Assembly (NCBI GenBank): GCA_900547975.1
Contig: URIX01000036.1
Location: 1-19,062, forward strand
Source: an uncultured Eubacteriales bacterium
GTDB lineage: Bacteria > Bacillota > Clostridia > Christensenellales > CAG-917
Direction: 5' to 3'
DNA: 19,062 bases
Shown here: positions 1 to 6,603 of the stretch, one piece after another
Layout of the letters: each line of letters begins with the position of its first letter
Position numbering within the stretch: the first letter of the stretch is position 1
Position numbers and translations under genes: made by a program
Notes under the pieces: model-generated
Told to the model about the DNA's origin: nothing
What the model saw: only the letters and a program-made list of their open reading frames with translations
Database searches by the model: none

Positions 1-12
1 GCGACGCGTTAA

Positions 13-37
13 ACAACACATCCTGTGAATGTGTTGT
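13..37. other. Hairpin upstream of queA
   Basis: A perfect 9-bp inverted repeat (acaacacat / atgtgttgt) encloses a 7-nt loop. There is no T-run after it, so a terminator for an upstream gene is not supported. It could be a leader structure or part of an intergenic repeat. Function unknown. Confidence 0.5.
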
Positions 38-76
38 AGCCAAAGCGAACGAGGCGGATTGCTTTGCAAACGCCGA

Positions 77-107
77 AGTCCAAACACGTGAGGAAGGGGG
101 AATATTA
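77..107 (+). repeat. Likely tail of a dispersed intergenic repeat
   Basis: The stretch with acacgtgaggaaggggg followed by aatattaa resembles the reverse complement of about 13316-13345 (acacctgaggaaagggg then aaatgttaa) and, less closely, 1470-1495. All three lie at the same end of the repeat family described for copies A and B. The match is short and imperfect, so this is a tentative assignment. Confidence 0.4.
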
Positions 108-145
108 AATTTAAGACACGCCGTTCACTTTGAAAAAGGACTAAT

Positions 146-1186
146 ATGCAAGAAAAAACAACGCTTAAAACACACGATTTCTTCTACGAATTGCCCGAAG
201 AACTCATCGCGCAAACACCAATCGAACCTCGCGACCACTCGCGACTTTTGGTGTACAATCGTCAAACGGACGAGATTCAACACAAGCATTTTTACGACTT
301 GCCGTCTTTCCTCAAAAAAGGTGATTTGCTCGTCATAAACAATACGAGGGTTATCCCCGCGCGCATTTTCGGACATATCGAAAATCACGAAAGCTTGCTC
401 GAAGTTTTGCTTTTGAAACGCAAGGACTACACGCACTGGGAAACCATAATGAAGCCTGCAAGAAAGGCTCGACTCGGCTCTGTTATCCACTTTTGCGACG
501 AACTCAGCGCAGTCGTTACGGAGATAGGCGAGTACGGCGCGCGCACGATAGAGTTTAAGTTTGACGGCGTGTTCGAGGACATTCTCGACAGAGTGGGCAA
601 TATGCCGCTTCCGCCGTACATAAAAGAGAAGTTGCAGGACAAGGAAAGATACCAGACCGTCTACAGCAAAATCGAAGGCTCTGCCGCCGCACCGACCGCA
701 GGACTTCATTTTACGCCCGAACTTATGCAAAAAATAAGGGATATGGGCGTTGATTTCGCAACCGTGCTTTTGCATATCGGTTTGGGTACGTTCAGACCCG
801 TCAAAGAGGACAATATACTCGAACACGAAATGCACACCGAGTATTACGAAATCGACGAGGAAAACGCCGAAAAAATCAATTCCGCGATACGAGAGGGAAG
901 AAGGGTCATATGCGTGGGAACGACGAGCGTGCGCACGCTCGAAACCGTTGCCGACGAAAACGGCTACGTCCGCGCCCAAAAAGGCGACACGAGCATTTTC
1001 ATATACCCCGGATACAAATTTAAGTGCGTAAAAGGACTTATAACGAATTTCCACTTGCCCGAAAGCACGCTGATTATGCTCGTATCGGCGTTTGTAGGCA
1101 GAGAAAAAACACTCGAAATATACAACGAAGCCGTAAAAGAGAGATATAGATTTTTCTCATTTGGCGACGCTTCGTTTTTTGAATGA
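146..1186 (+). CDS. queA: S-adenosylmethionine:tRNA ribosyltransferase-isomerase QueA
   Basis: QueA transfers and isomerises the ribosyl group of S-adenosylmethionine onto 7-aminomethyl-7-deazaguanine in tRNA, giving epoxyqueuosine at wobble position 34 of GUN anticodons. The 346-aa product has the usual family length. Visible family signatures are the N-terminal ELPEELIAQTP and RDHSRLLVYNR, then NNTRVIPARIFGH, AAPTAGLHFTPEL, GLGTFRPV, VICVGTTSVRTLE and the C-terminal KGLITNFHLPESTLIMLVSA. The ATG is preceded by an AAAGGA ribosome binding site at about 133-138. tgt, the other queuosine gene, follows on the same strand after an unusually long gap of 394 bp that holds a repeat. In many Bacillota queA and tgt are nearly contiguous, so the gap is probably secondary. 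The enzyme is cytosolic. Identification is firm. Confidence 0.97.
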   Translation: MQEKTTLKTHDFFYELPEELIAQTPIEPRDHSRLLVYNRQTDEIQHKHFYDLPSFLKKGDLLVINNTRVIPARIFGHIENHESLLEVLLLKRKDYTHWETIMKPARKARLGSVIHFCDELSAVVTEIGEYGARTIEFKFDGVFEDILDRVGNMPLPPYIKEKLQDKERYQTVYSKIEGSAAAPTAGLHFTPELMQKIRDMGVDFATVLLHIGLGTFRPVKEDNILEHEMHTEYYEIDEENAEKINSAIREGRRVICVGTTSVRTLETVADENGYVRAQKGDTSIFIYPGYKFKCVKGLITNFHLPESTLIMLVSAFVGREKTLEIYNEAVKERYRFFSFGDASFFE

Positions 1187-1225
1187 ATTGCACTTGATTC
1201 GGTGAGCGTTCACTTGTTTTAAGTG

Positions 1226-1495
1226 TACTTATAAACGGAATGTGCCTATTCGCAGACGGAACACGAGCCGCAACGGCGGCGAGCCTATGAGCGCCGAACT
1301 TGACGAATAGTACAAGTGAACGGGCGAGTGTGGATTTTTTTCGCCCGTGAACGAGTGGCATAATGAGAGAACGATACCTATCTATGTGAGTGCCGACTTC
1401 CCCTCTTGCGAACGATGTGTAGTTTTGCAGAGAATTGACGCAAGTTTGAGCAATAGGGGAAAGCCCGAAGGGAAGGGGTGATGTGTTATTTAAGG
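1226..1495 (+). repeat. Dispersed intergenic repeat, copy A
   Basis: This fills most of the 394-bp queA-tgt gap, where I see no credible gene. The head tacttataaacggaatgtg (1226-1244) is identical to 18791-18809. A G/C-rich part (about 1255-1280, gacggaacacgagccgcaa) recurs with one change in copy C and in copy B. Positions 1308-1363 match the reverse complement of 13445-13500 at all 56 bases. That core holds a hairpin with 7-bp arms (1321-1327 and 1341-1347) and a 13-nt loop ending in T's. Beyond the core, similarity to copy B continues more weakly (shared cgatac and a GGGGAAA-rich tail). No terminal target duplication or transposase is evident. It may be a MITE-like or REP-like element, or an RNA gene family. 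Confidence 0.8.
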
Positions 1496-1580
1496 TACAC
1501 GCCGCCAAACTCTTGTAGGAACAGGAAACTTTTAATAAAAATAATGACAGAGAAATATAACTCATAACAAGGACTGAACT

Positions 1581-2684
1581 ATGAGATTTGAAGTTATACA
1601 CGAAGACGAAAAGACCGGCGCACGAGTCGGAAAACTCTACACCGAACACGGCGTTATCGACACGCCTTGCTTTATGCCCGTCGGAACGAAAGCCACGGTA
1701 AAAGGACTTTCACCCGAAGAAGTGCACGCAACCGGCGCGCAAATTTTGTTGTCGAATACATATCACTTGTATTTACGCCCGGGTCACGAACTCATCGAAA
1801 AAGCGGGCGGTTTGCACAAGTTTATGAACTGGGACGGCGCAATCTTGACGGACAGCGGCGGATTTCAGGTTTTCTCGCTTTCTTCCTTGCGTAAAATCAC
1901 GGACGACGGCGCGGAATTCAACAGTTTTATCGACGGCAGCAAACACTTTTTCTCGCCCGAAAAATCTATGGAAGTGCAGAAGGCTCTCGGAAGCGACATA
2001 GTTATGGCTTTTGATGAGTGCACGCCGCCCGACATAACGCACGACAAGGCGCGCGACGCTATGGAAAGAACGCTAAAATGGTTGGATAGATGCTCGAAAG
2101 TTGAGCTTAAACCGCACCAAACACTGTTCCCGATAGTGCAAGGAAACATCTTTGCGGATTTGAGAAAAGAGAGCGCCGAGCGCACCGTTCCGTACGCAAA
2201 ATGCGGCATTGCGATAGGCGGTTTGAGCGTTGGCGAAAGTGCGGAAAAAATGTACGAAATGCTCGACGTTTTGCAACCGATTTTGCCCAAGGACCAACCG
2301 CATTATCTTATGGGCGTCGGTACGGCGGATTACATCGTTGAGGGCGTTGCAAGAGGCGTGGATATGTTCGACTGCGTGCTTCCCACGCGTATCGCTCGCA
2401 ACGGCACGGCAATGGTGAAGGAAGGATTTATGACAATACGCAACGCGCCGTATGCAGAGGACTTTACGCCAATCGACCCCGACTGCGACTGCTATGCTTG
2501 CAAGAATTATACGAGGGCGTATATCCGCCACCTCATAAAGAGCGACGAGATTATGGGCGGACGTCTTTTGTCAATCCACAATATCCGCTTCCTCGAAAGG
2601 CTCGCAGCCGACATTCGTCAAGCCATTATGGAAGACAGATACGACGAGTTCAGAAAAGAATTTATGGCGCAATATCAGGGCTAA
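1581..2684 (+). CDS. tgt: tRNA-guanine transglycosylase (queuine/preQ1)
   Basis: The bacterial enzyme exchanges guanine 34 in GUN anticodons for preQ1, the step before QueA. The product is 367 aa. The substrate-pocket DSGGFQ motif places Asp91, and the nucleophile region GVDMFDCVLPTR places Asp264. The zinc site is complete: Cys302, Cys304, Cys307 (CDCYAC) and His333 (SIHNIRF), spacing and numbering that I recall as the same in the E. coli enzyme. The TIM-barrel landmarks LSNTYHLYLRPG and GGLSVGE are present. The ATG follows an AAGGA ribosome binding site at about 1570-1574. The gene is separated from queA by repeat copy A, so it may need its own promoter; I see only weak -35/-10 candidates around 1513-1545. 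yajC follows after 132 bp. Confidence 0.97.
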   Translation: MRFEVIHEDEKTGARVGKLYTEHGVIDTPCFMPVGTKATVKGLSPEEVHATGAQILLSNTYHLYLRPGHELIEKAGGLHKFMNWDGAILTDSGGFQVFSLSSLRKITDDGAEFNSFIDGSKHFFSPEKSMEVQKALGSDIVMAFDECTPPDITHDKARDAMERTLKWLDRCSKVELKPHQTLFPIVQGNIFADLRKESAERTVPYAKCGIAIGGLSVGESAEKMYEMLDVLQPILPKDQPHYLMGVGTADYIVEGVARGVDMFDCVLPTRIARNGTAMVKEGFMTIRNAPYAEDFTPIDPDCDCYACKNYTRAYIRHLIKSDEIMGGRLLSIHNIRFLERLAADIRQAIMEDRYDEFRKEFMAQYQG

Positions 2685-2804
2685 ATGACAATAAAACATT
2701 AAAACTGCTTTAATAATGCCACAAAATGTACGATTTTTGTTGCAAAACGGTCTGACATCGTGTAACATTGAAAATATCAAAATAGAAATACCTTATAGGT
2801 GAAT

Positions 2805-2811
2805 AAAGGAG
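2805..2811 (+). promoter_or_regulatory. Ribosome binding site fixing the yajC start
   Basis: AAAGGAG lies five bases before the ATG at 2817. An in-frame GTG at 2799 would place this site inside the coding region, so the ATG is chosen. Confidence 0.85.
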
Positions 2812-2816
2812 CAAAT

Positions 2817-3308
2817 ATGTTAAATTCTTTGATTCTCGCAGCAGAAGAAACAGCCAAAAATAAAAACGGCTGGATTATGTATGTTGTTATCGGCGTCGTG
2901 CTTGTGCTTATGATCGTTCTTACGATCGTTCCTCAAAAGAAACGTCAAAAAGAACAACAAAATATGATGAACAGTCTTTGCGTAGGCACAAAACTTATGA
3001 CCGTCGGCGGCATCGTCGGCAAGATCACCCAAGTCAACGCAGACAACACGCTCATCGTCAACGTCGGCACGGAGGCCAACCCCACTTTGATCGTCATCGA
3101 CAAGAAAGCAGTCGGTTACGTTCTTGAAAAAGTTGCCGCACCTGCACCGGAAACCGCACCCGTAGCACCTGCAACCGAGGAAGTGAAAGTCGAAGAAAAG
3201 GTTGAAGAAACCGTCTGCGACAACAACTGCGACGCTTGCGCGGAAAAGGCAGATTGCGACAAAGCAGTCAGCGGCGAAGTCGTTGAAAACGGCGAAGAAA
3301 ACAAATAA
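2817..3308 (+). CDS. yajC: Preprotein translocase accessory subunit YajC, with Cys-rich tail
   Basis: YajC is the small single-span partner of SecDF in the Sec export complex. The 163-aa product has a short outer N-terminus, one membrane helix at about residues 20-38 (MYVVIGVVLVLMIVLTIVP), then the family's basic linker (QKKRQKEQQNMMNSLCVGTKLMTVGGIVGKI, given here as PQKKRQKEQQN at 39-49 and TVGGIVGKI at 62-70). Residues 1-105 are a normal YajC. After about residue 106 comes a Pro/Ala/Glu-rich extension of nearly 60 residues. It contains Cys134, Cys138, Cys141 and Cys147 in the pattern CxxxCxxCx5C and an acidic end. The tail is predicted to be cytosolic. secD and secF lie downstream but are separated by terminators and an inverted gene, so yajC is probably transcribed apart from them, unlike in many relatives. 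Confidence 0.93.
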   Translation: MLNSLILAAEETAKNKNGWIMYVVIGVVLVLMIVLTIVPQKKRQKEQQNMMNSLCVGTKLMTVGGIVGKITQVNADNTLIVNVGTEANPTLIVIDKKAVGYVLEKVAAPAPETAPVAPATEEVKVEEKVEETVCDNNCDACAEKADCDKAVSGEVVENGEENK

Positions 3309-3321
3309 TCGGCAAACAACG

Positions 3322-3350
3322 AAAAAAAGCACGCGAGAGCGTGCTTTTTT
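3322..3350. terminator. Rho-independent terminator after yajC
   Basis: A 6-bp GC core (gcacgc 3329-3334 / gcgtgc 3339-3344) with a GAGA loop is flanked by an A-run (3322-3328) and a T-run (3345-3350). The symmetry allows it to act on both strands, serving yajC and the convergent membrane protein gene. Confidence 0.9.
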
Positions 3351-3352
3351 GT

Positions 3353-3386
3353 TGCACAATTTTGCAACATTTTGCAAAATTGTGCA
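3353..3386. other. Second hairpin after yajC
   Basis: A perfect 15-bp inverted repeat (tgcacaattttgcaa 3353-3367 and its complement 3372-3386) with a 4-nt loop starts 2 nt after the yajC terminator. It is AT-rich and lacks a T-tract. The segment aattttgcaac within it recurs at about 3896-3906, beyond the other end of the minus-strand gene. It may be a backup terminator, an mRNA end stabiliser or a recombination remnant. Confidence 0.75.
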
Positions 3387-3421
3387 GTGATTAGGTAAAG
3401 GGATTAATAATCCTTAACTCA

Positions 3422-3473
3422 CGCAAAGCGTAGGCTTGTTTGGGTAGAAGCCCAAACAAGCCTACGCTTTGCG
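3422..3473 (-). terminator. Long hairpin overlapping the 3' end of the minus-strand membrane protein gene
   Basis: Two perfect 23-bp arms (3422-3444 and 3451-3473) enclose a 6-nt loop. The last sense codons and the TAG stop of the minus-strand gene (stop at 3462-3464) lie inside the right arm, so part of the coding end is repeated in inverse just downstream. No T-run follows in the minus direction, so termination is inferred from position and stability rather than from a classic intrinsic terminator. Confidence 0.7.
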
Positions 3474-3851
3474 GGATTTCAGGTTTACCTTGATTATGCC
3501 GCTTATCGCGCCGGCTACGGGCAAGGTTATCAAATCAATCCAACTGAAAGTCACGTCTTTGAATCCGTTCAGGGCAGAGAAGATCAAAAACGTGAAAAGC
3601 ATATACAAAAGTCCGCTTATTGCCCCTTTGACAAGTCCGTTTTGCGGATTCTTGAACGCAAGCAATACCCCCGCGAGCAACGACAAAATCTTGATTGCGA
3701 CGTTGACGGGCATTATAACTTTGTTTTCGATGTTCGCAAAGCGGATTACGATTGCGAAAATCAGCACCAAAGCGAGAGAGATTAAGGTTGCAAACAGCAC
3801 GGCTTTCAATACGTCCGTGACATCGGTTTTTACCTTTTTGGCTTTTTCCAT
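3462..3851 (-). CDS. Small four-helix membrane protein, TIGR04086 (YrzE/DUF3792-like) family
   Basis: A 129-aa protein with four hydrophobic segments: about residues 12-38 (VLKAVLFATLISLALVLIF), 45-64 (VNVAIKILSLLAGVLLAF), 72-91 (VKGAISGLLYMLFTFLIF) and 100-122 (WIDLITLPVAGAISGIIKV). The size, the Lys-rich ends and the location beside yajC match the TIGR04086 membrane protein family commonly found next to yajC in Clostridia. Its function is unknown; a link to Sec export is only suggested by the neighbourhood. I chose the ATG at 3851; a TTG eight codons upstream is less likely. Neither start has a good ribosome binding site. In relatives the gene usually runs with yajC, whereas here it is reversed, convergent with yajC and divergent from secD. 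Confidence 0.8.
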   Translation of the reverse strand: MEKAKKVKTDVTDVLKAVLFATLISLALVLIFAIVIRFANIENKVIMPVNVAIKILSLLAGVLLAFKNPQNGLVKGAISGLLYMLFTFLIFSALNGFKDVTFSWIDLITLPVAGAISGIIKVNLKSRKA

Positions 3852-3936
3852 ATCACAAACTATGAGGTTTGGCAAAAATTTATGCGTTTGAAAGCAAATT
3901 TTGCAACTTAAAACGGCACAATCGCATCATATTTTC

Positions 3937-3965
3937 TTGACTTGACAAGATGTTATAGTTATAAT
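3937..3965 (+). promoter_or_regulatory. secDF promoter
   Basis: TTGACT (3937-3942), a 17-bp spacer and a perfect TATAAT (3960-3965) make a near-consensus sigma-A promoter. Initiation is expected near 3972, giving a leader of about 26 nt before the secD GTG. A nearby TTGACA at 3942-3947 is wrongly spaced for this -10. Confidence 0.85.
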
Positions 3966-3983
3966 ATCTATGTTTTACTATAT

Positions 3984-3996
3984 GGAGGACTAGTCC
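3984..3996 (+). promoter_or_regulatory. secD ribosome binding site inside a palindrome
   Basis: GGAGGA (3984-3989) precedes the GTG at 3998 by eight bases and decides this start. The same bases belong to the 10-bp palindrome ggactagtcc (3987-3996), which could partly mask the site or be a protein-binding site. The effect is speculative. Confidence 0.6.
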
Positions 3997-3997
3997 T

Positions 3998-5353
3998 GTG
4001 AACAAGAAGAAGTCAATAGTCGTCTTGTGTATAGTGAGTGTATTCATCATTCTTATGGCTGTGTTTGCCGTGGTTTCGTTCCCGATTGCAGGCACGGTTT
4101 ACGATTACACAGGCTATGCAAAGACAATCAAACTAGGTTTGGATATGTCGGGCGGTGTGTCCGCTGTCTTTAAGGTCGCAAACGACGACCACGGCGATTT
4201 CGATACGCGCGTCAGCGGTACGATTAGTTCGCTTCAAAGCCTGCTCGTTTCCAAGGGTTACACCGAAGCAACGGTCACCAAAGGCTCGTCGAGCGACGGC
4301 AGCACCACAATCCGCGTCGAGATTCCCGACGTCGACGATCCCGCAAGAGTGCTCGAACTTATCGGTCGTCCCGCATCGCTTTATTTCACCCTCACCGATC
4401 TCGGCAATGAAGCAAGCAACGCGGATCTAGAAAAAGAAGCGTTCCTCAACGGTCGCGAACACCTCGAAAACGCATACGTCACGACAGCAGACAACGGCGA
4501 CTTTGCAATCGGTTTGAAATTTAACACCGAAGGCGCAAAGAAGTTCGGCGATATCACTTCCGCAAACGTCGGCAAAAAAACGTATATCTATGTCGGCGGA
4601 CAAAAGATAATGGAACCGTCCATCAATGCGGCAATCACCAACGGATCTGCAATCATCACCGGCAACTACACGTATCAATCCGCTTACGAGTACGCAACCA
4701 AACTTCAATCGGGCACGTTCGGCGTCACGCTTCAACTTGCCGAAGTCAGAAGCATATCCGCAACGCTCGGTGAAAACTCGATTCGCGTCGCGCTCATCGC
4801 GGGTATTGTAGGCGTCGCGCTCATCTTCGTCTTTATGGCGTGCGTGTATCGCGGACTCGGACTCGCGGCAGACCTCTCGCTTTGCGTGTACATCGTGCTT
4901 CTCATCTGGTTCTGCGCAGTGCTTCCGTGGGTGCAACTCACTCTGCCCGGTATTGCAGGTATCTTGCTCTCAATCGGTATGGCAGTCGACGCAAACGTCA
5001 TCATTTTCGAGAGAGTCAAGGACGAATACAAACACTCGACAAAGCCCATTGCGACTTGCATAAAAGTCGGTTTCAAACGCTCGACGGGCGCAATCATCGA
5101 CGGTCAGGTCACAACGCTTATCGGCGCAATAGTGCTTTGGATTCTCGGCTCGGCTTCCATCGTAGGCTTCGCCGTGACGCTCTTTATCGGTATTATTCTC
5201 TCACTGTTCTGCTCGCTCGTAGTCACCAGACTCGTGCTCAAAGCGTTTATGCCGCTCAACAGCACAAGCGAGAAGTTCTACGCTTTGAAACGCGCAAAAG
5301 AGGACGAGAACAACGATTCCGTGCCTGCGCAAATTGCAAAGGAGGAGGCGTAA
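3998..5353 (+). CDS. secD: Protein translocase subunit SecD
   Basis: SecD with SecF uses the proton or sodium gradient to pull secreted proteins out of SecYEG on the outer face. The 451-aa protein has an N-terminal helix at about residues 7-28, then the D1-type motif KLGLDMSGG (45-53). An outer region of about 200 residues follows, including the P1-head segment around 170-245. Five helices lie between about 262 and 417. The conserved TM4 motif GMAVDANVIIFERVKDE (327-343) is intact, with Asp331 at the ion-coupling position that I equate with Asp340 of the Thermus enzyme. The start is GTG behind a strong GGAGGA. secF begins one base after the stop, so the two are cotranscribed. The C-terminal tail is short and charged. 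Export and membrane location follow from the family. Confidence 0.96.
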   Translation: MNKKKSIVVLCIVSVFIILMAVFAVVSFPIAGTVYDYTGYAKTIKLGLDMSGGVSAVFKVANDDHGDFDTRVSGTISSLQSLLVSKGYTEATVTKGSSSDGSTTIRVEIPDVDDPARVLELIGRPASLYFTLTDLGNEASNADLEKEAFLNGREHLENAYVTTADNGDFAIGLKFNTEGAKKFGDITSANVGKKTYIYVGGQKIMEPSINAAITNGSAIITGNYTYQSAYEYATKLQSGTFGVTLQLAEVRSISATLGENSIRVALIAGIVGVALIFVFMACVYRGLGLAADLSLCVYIVLLIWFCAVLPWVQLTLPGIAGILLSIGMAVDANVIIFERVKDEYKHSTKPIATCIKVGFKRSTGAIIDGQVTTLIGAIVLWILGSASIVGFAVTLFIGIILSLFCSLVVTRLVLKAFMPLNSTSEKFYALKRAKEDENNDSVPAQIAKEEA

Positions 5354-5354
5354 T

Positions 5355-6554
5355 ATGAAAAACAATAACTTCCGCAATCTTTGCAAAAATTACAGCGTTT
5401 GCAAAAACGCAAAATACGCCGCAATCGTCCCGTTCGTAATCGTTCTTGCCGCAATCATCGTTATCGCGGCGCTCGGTTCGACTTCGGGAAGTTACTCGGA
5501 CGCTGTCGGCATCGGCATCGACTTCGAGGGCGGTACGATTCTCACCGTTACGCTCGGCGAAGACATCCTCAGCGACGCCGTTTACGAGCAAAAGGGCAAC
5601 GAACTCAAAAACGTTATCGAAGGCGTTGAAGTTGACGGTCAACACGTCGTCGTGAGTTATATGCAACGTCAAGAGGCAAACAACAACGAAAAAACCGCTA
5701 TCGTGTTCAGATACAAAAACGTGTTCGACGACGACGCTAAAATCAATTCTATGAACGAAGCGATAAGAAAAGCGGTTGACGACAAGGTAGACCCCAACGT
5801 TTCGCTCACCGACGCAAACAAAATCACGTACGAATCGATCGGCGCAACCGCCGCTGCGGACTTGCTCTCGAAAGCGGGTATCGCTCTTGCGGTTTCAATC
5901 GCTTTGATTCTCGTGTACATCATGATTCGTTTCACGTTCACGAGCGCAATCGCCGCCGTCGTCGCTTTGCTTCACGACGTCGTCATTATGTTTGCTCTCA
6001 CCGTCATTTGCAGAGTGCAAATCAACAGTTCCTATGTCGCGGCTATGATAACCATCGTTGCTTACTCCATCAACAACACAATCGTTATCTTCGACCGCTG
6101 CCGTGAAACAATCAAACCGCTCAAAGGTCAAAAGGACATCGACTACAAGGGTATCGGCGATATGGCTGTTCGCTCGTCGCTCACTCGTACCGTGTATTCG
6201 ACTCTCACCACTATGGTTACGATTATCTTCCTTGCAATCCTCGGAAGCGACACCATAAGAGAGTTCTGCGTGCCTATCATTCTCGGTTTGCTCGCAGGTT
6301 TGTTCTCGGCAACCAACCTCGCAACGCCGCTCTGGGCAGCACTCAGCATATCTTTGGATAAGACGAAAGCCAAATATGCAAAACGCAACGCCGTAACTTA
6401 CGACAAGAAAGAGGACGCCGATTCCGAAGTCTTTGTCGACGAGGGCGAGGAACAAAACAGACCGCAAGTCAAACAAGCGGGTCAACAAAAACAAAAACAA
6501 AACGTCGTTTACAAATACTCGAAAAAGAACACGACGTTCAAAAAGAAAAAATAA
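5355..6554 (+). CDS. secF: Protein translocase subunit SecF
   Basis: SecF is the partner of SecD in the Sec translocase. The 399-aa protein has a first helix at about residues 22-41, the F1-type motif GIDFEGGT (54-61), an outer domain to about residue 165, and five helices from about 172 to 333. The TM region motif reads YSINNTIVIFDRCRE (237-251); most SecF proteins have Asp where this one has Asn241. The Arg of the SLTRTVYSTLTT motif (Arg278) is kept. A hydrophilic tail from about 336, rich in Lys, Gln and acidic residues, is longer than usual and ends in KKKK. The ATG at 5355 lies behind AGGAGGAGG (5340-5348), which overlaps the end of secD; an upstream TTG in frame is rejected. It is followed by a terminator. 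Confidence 0.95.
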   Translation: MKNNNFRNLCKNYSVCKNAKYAAIVPFVIVLAAIIVIAALGSTSGSYSDAVGIGIDFEGGTILTVTLGEDILSDAVYEQKGNELKNVIEGVEVDGQHVVVSYMQRQEANNNEKTAIVFRYKNVFDDDAKINSMNEAIRKAVDDKVDPNVSLTDANKITYESIGATAAADLLSKAGIALAVSIALILVYIMIRFTFTSAIAAVVALLHDVVIMFALTVICRVQINSSYVAAMITIVAYSINNTIVIFDRCRETIKPLKGQKDIDYKGIGDMAVRSSLTRTVYSTLTTMVTIIFLAILGSDTIREFCVPIILGLLAGLFSATNLATPLWAALSISLDKTKAKYAKRNAVTYDKKEDADSEVFVDEGEEQNRPQVKQAGQQKQKQNVVYKYSKKNTTFKKKK

Positions 6555-6560
6555 TCGATG

Positions 6561-6593
6561 ACTGCGCCCTCACAAAGGTGAGGGCGTAGTTTT
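6561..6593 (+). terminator. Terminator after secF
   Basis: Arms actgcgccctcac (6561-6573) and gtgagggcgtagt (6578-6590) pair over 13 bp with one G-T wobble. The loop is 4 nt and the stem runs into TTTT (6590-6593). The recJ ATG follows only 10 nt later, so readthrough or a recJ promoter upstream of the hairpin is needed. Confidence 0.85.
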
Positions 6594-6603
6594 ATGAATT
6601 GGT

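Noticed and set aside
1074..1649. 191-codon minus-strand frame across the queA-tgt gap
   Set aside because: It overlaps the ends of queA and tgt and crosses repeat copy A. The same translated words appear from copy B only because the DNA is repeated.
3469..3891. 140-codon plus-strand frame opposite the small membrane protein gene
   Set aside because: The minus-strand product has four clean membrane helices and family context; the plus-strand product does not.
3937..3970. TTGACA at 3942-3947 as the secDF -35
   Set aside because: It would be only 12 bp from TATAAT. The overlapping TTGACT at 3937 gives the proper 17-bp spacing.
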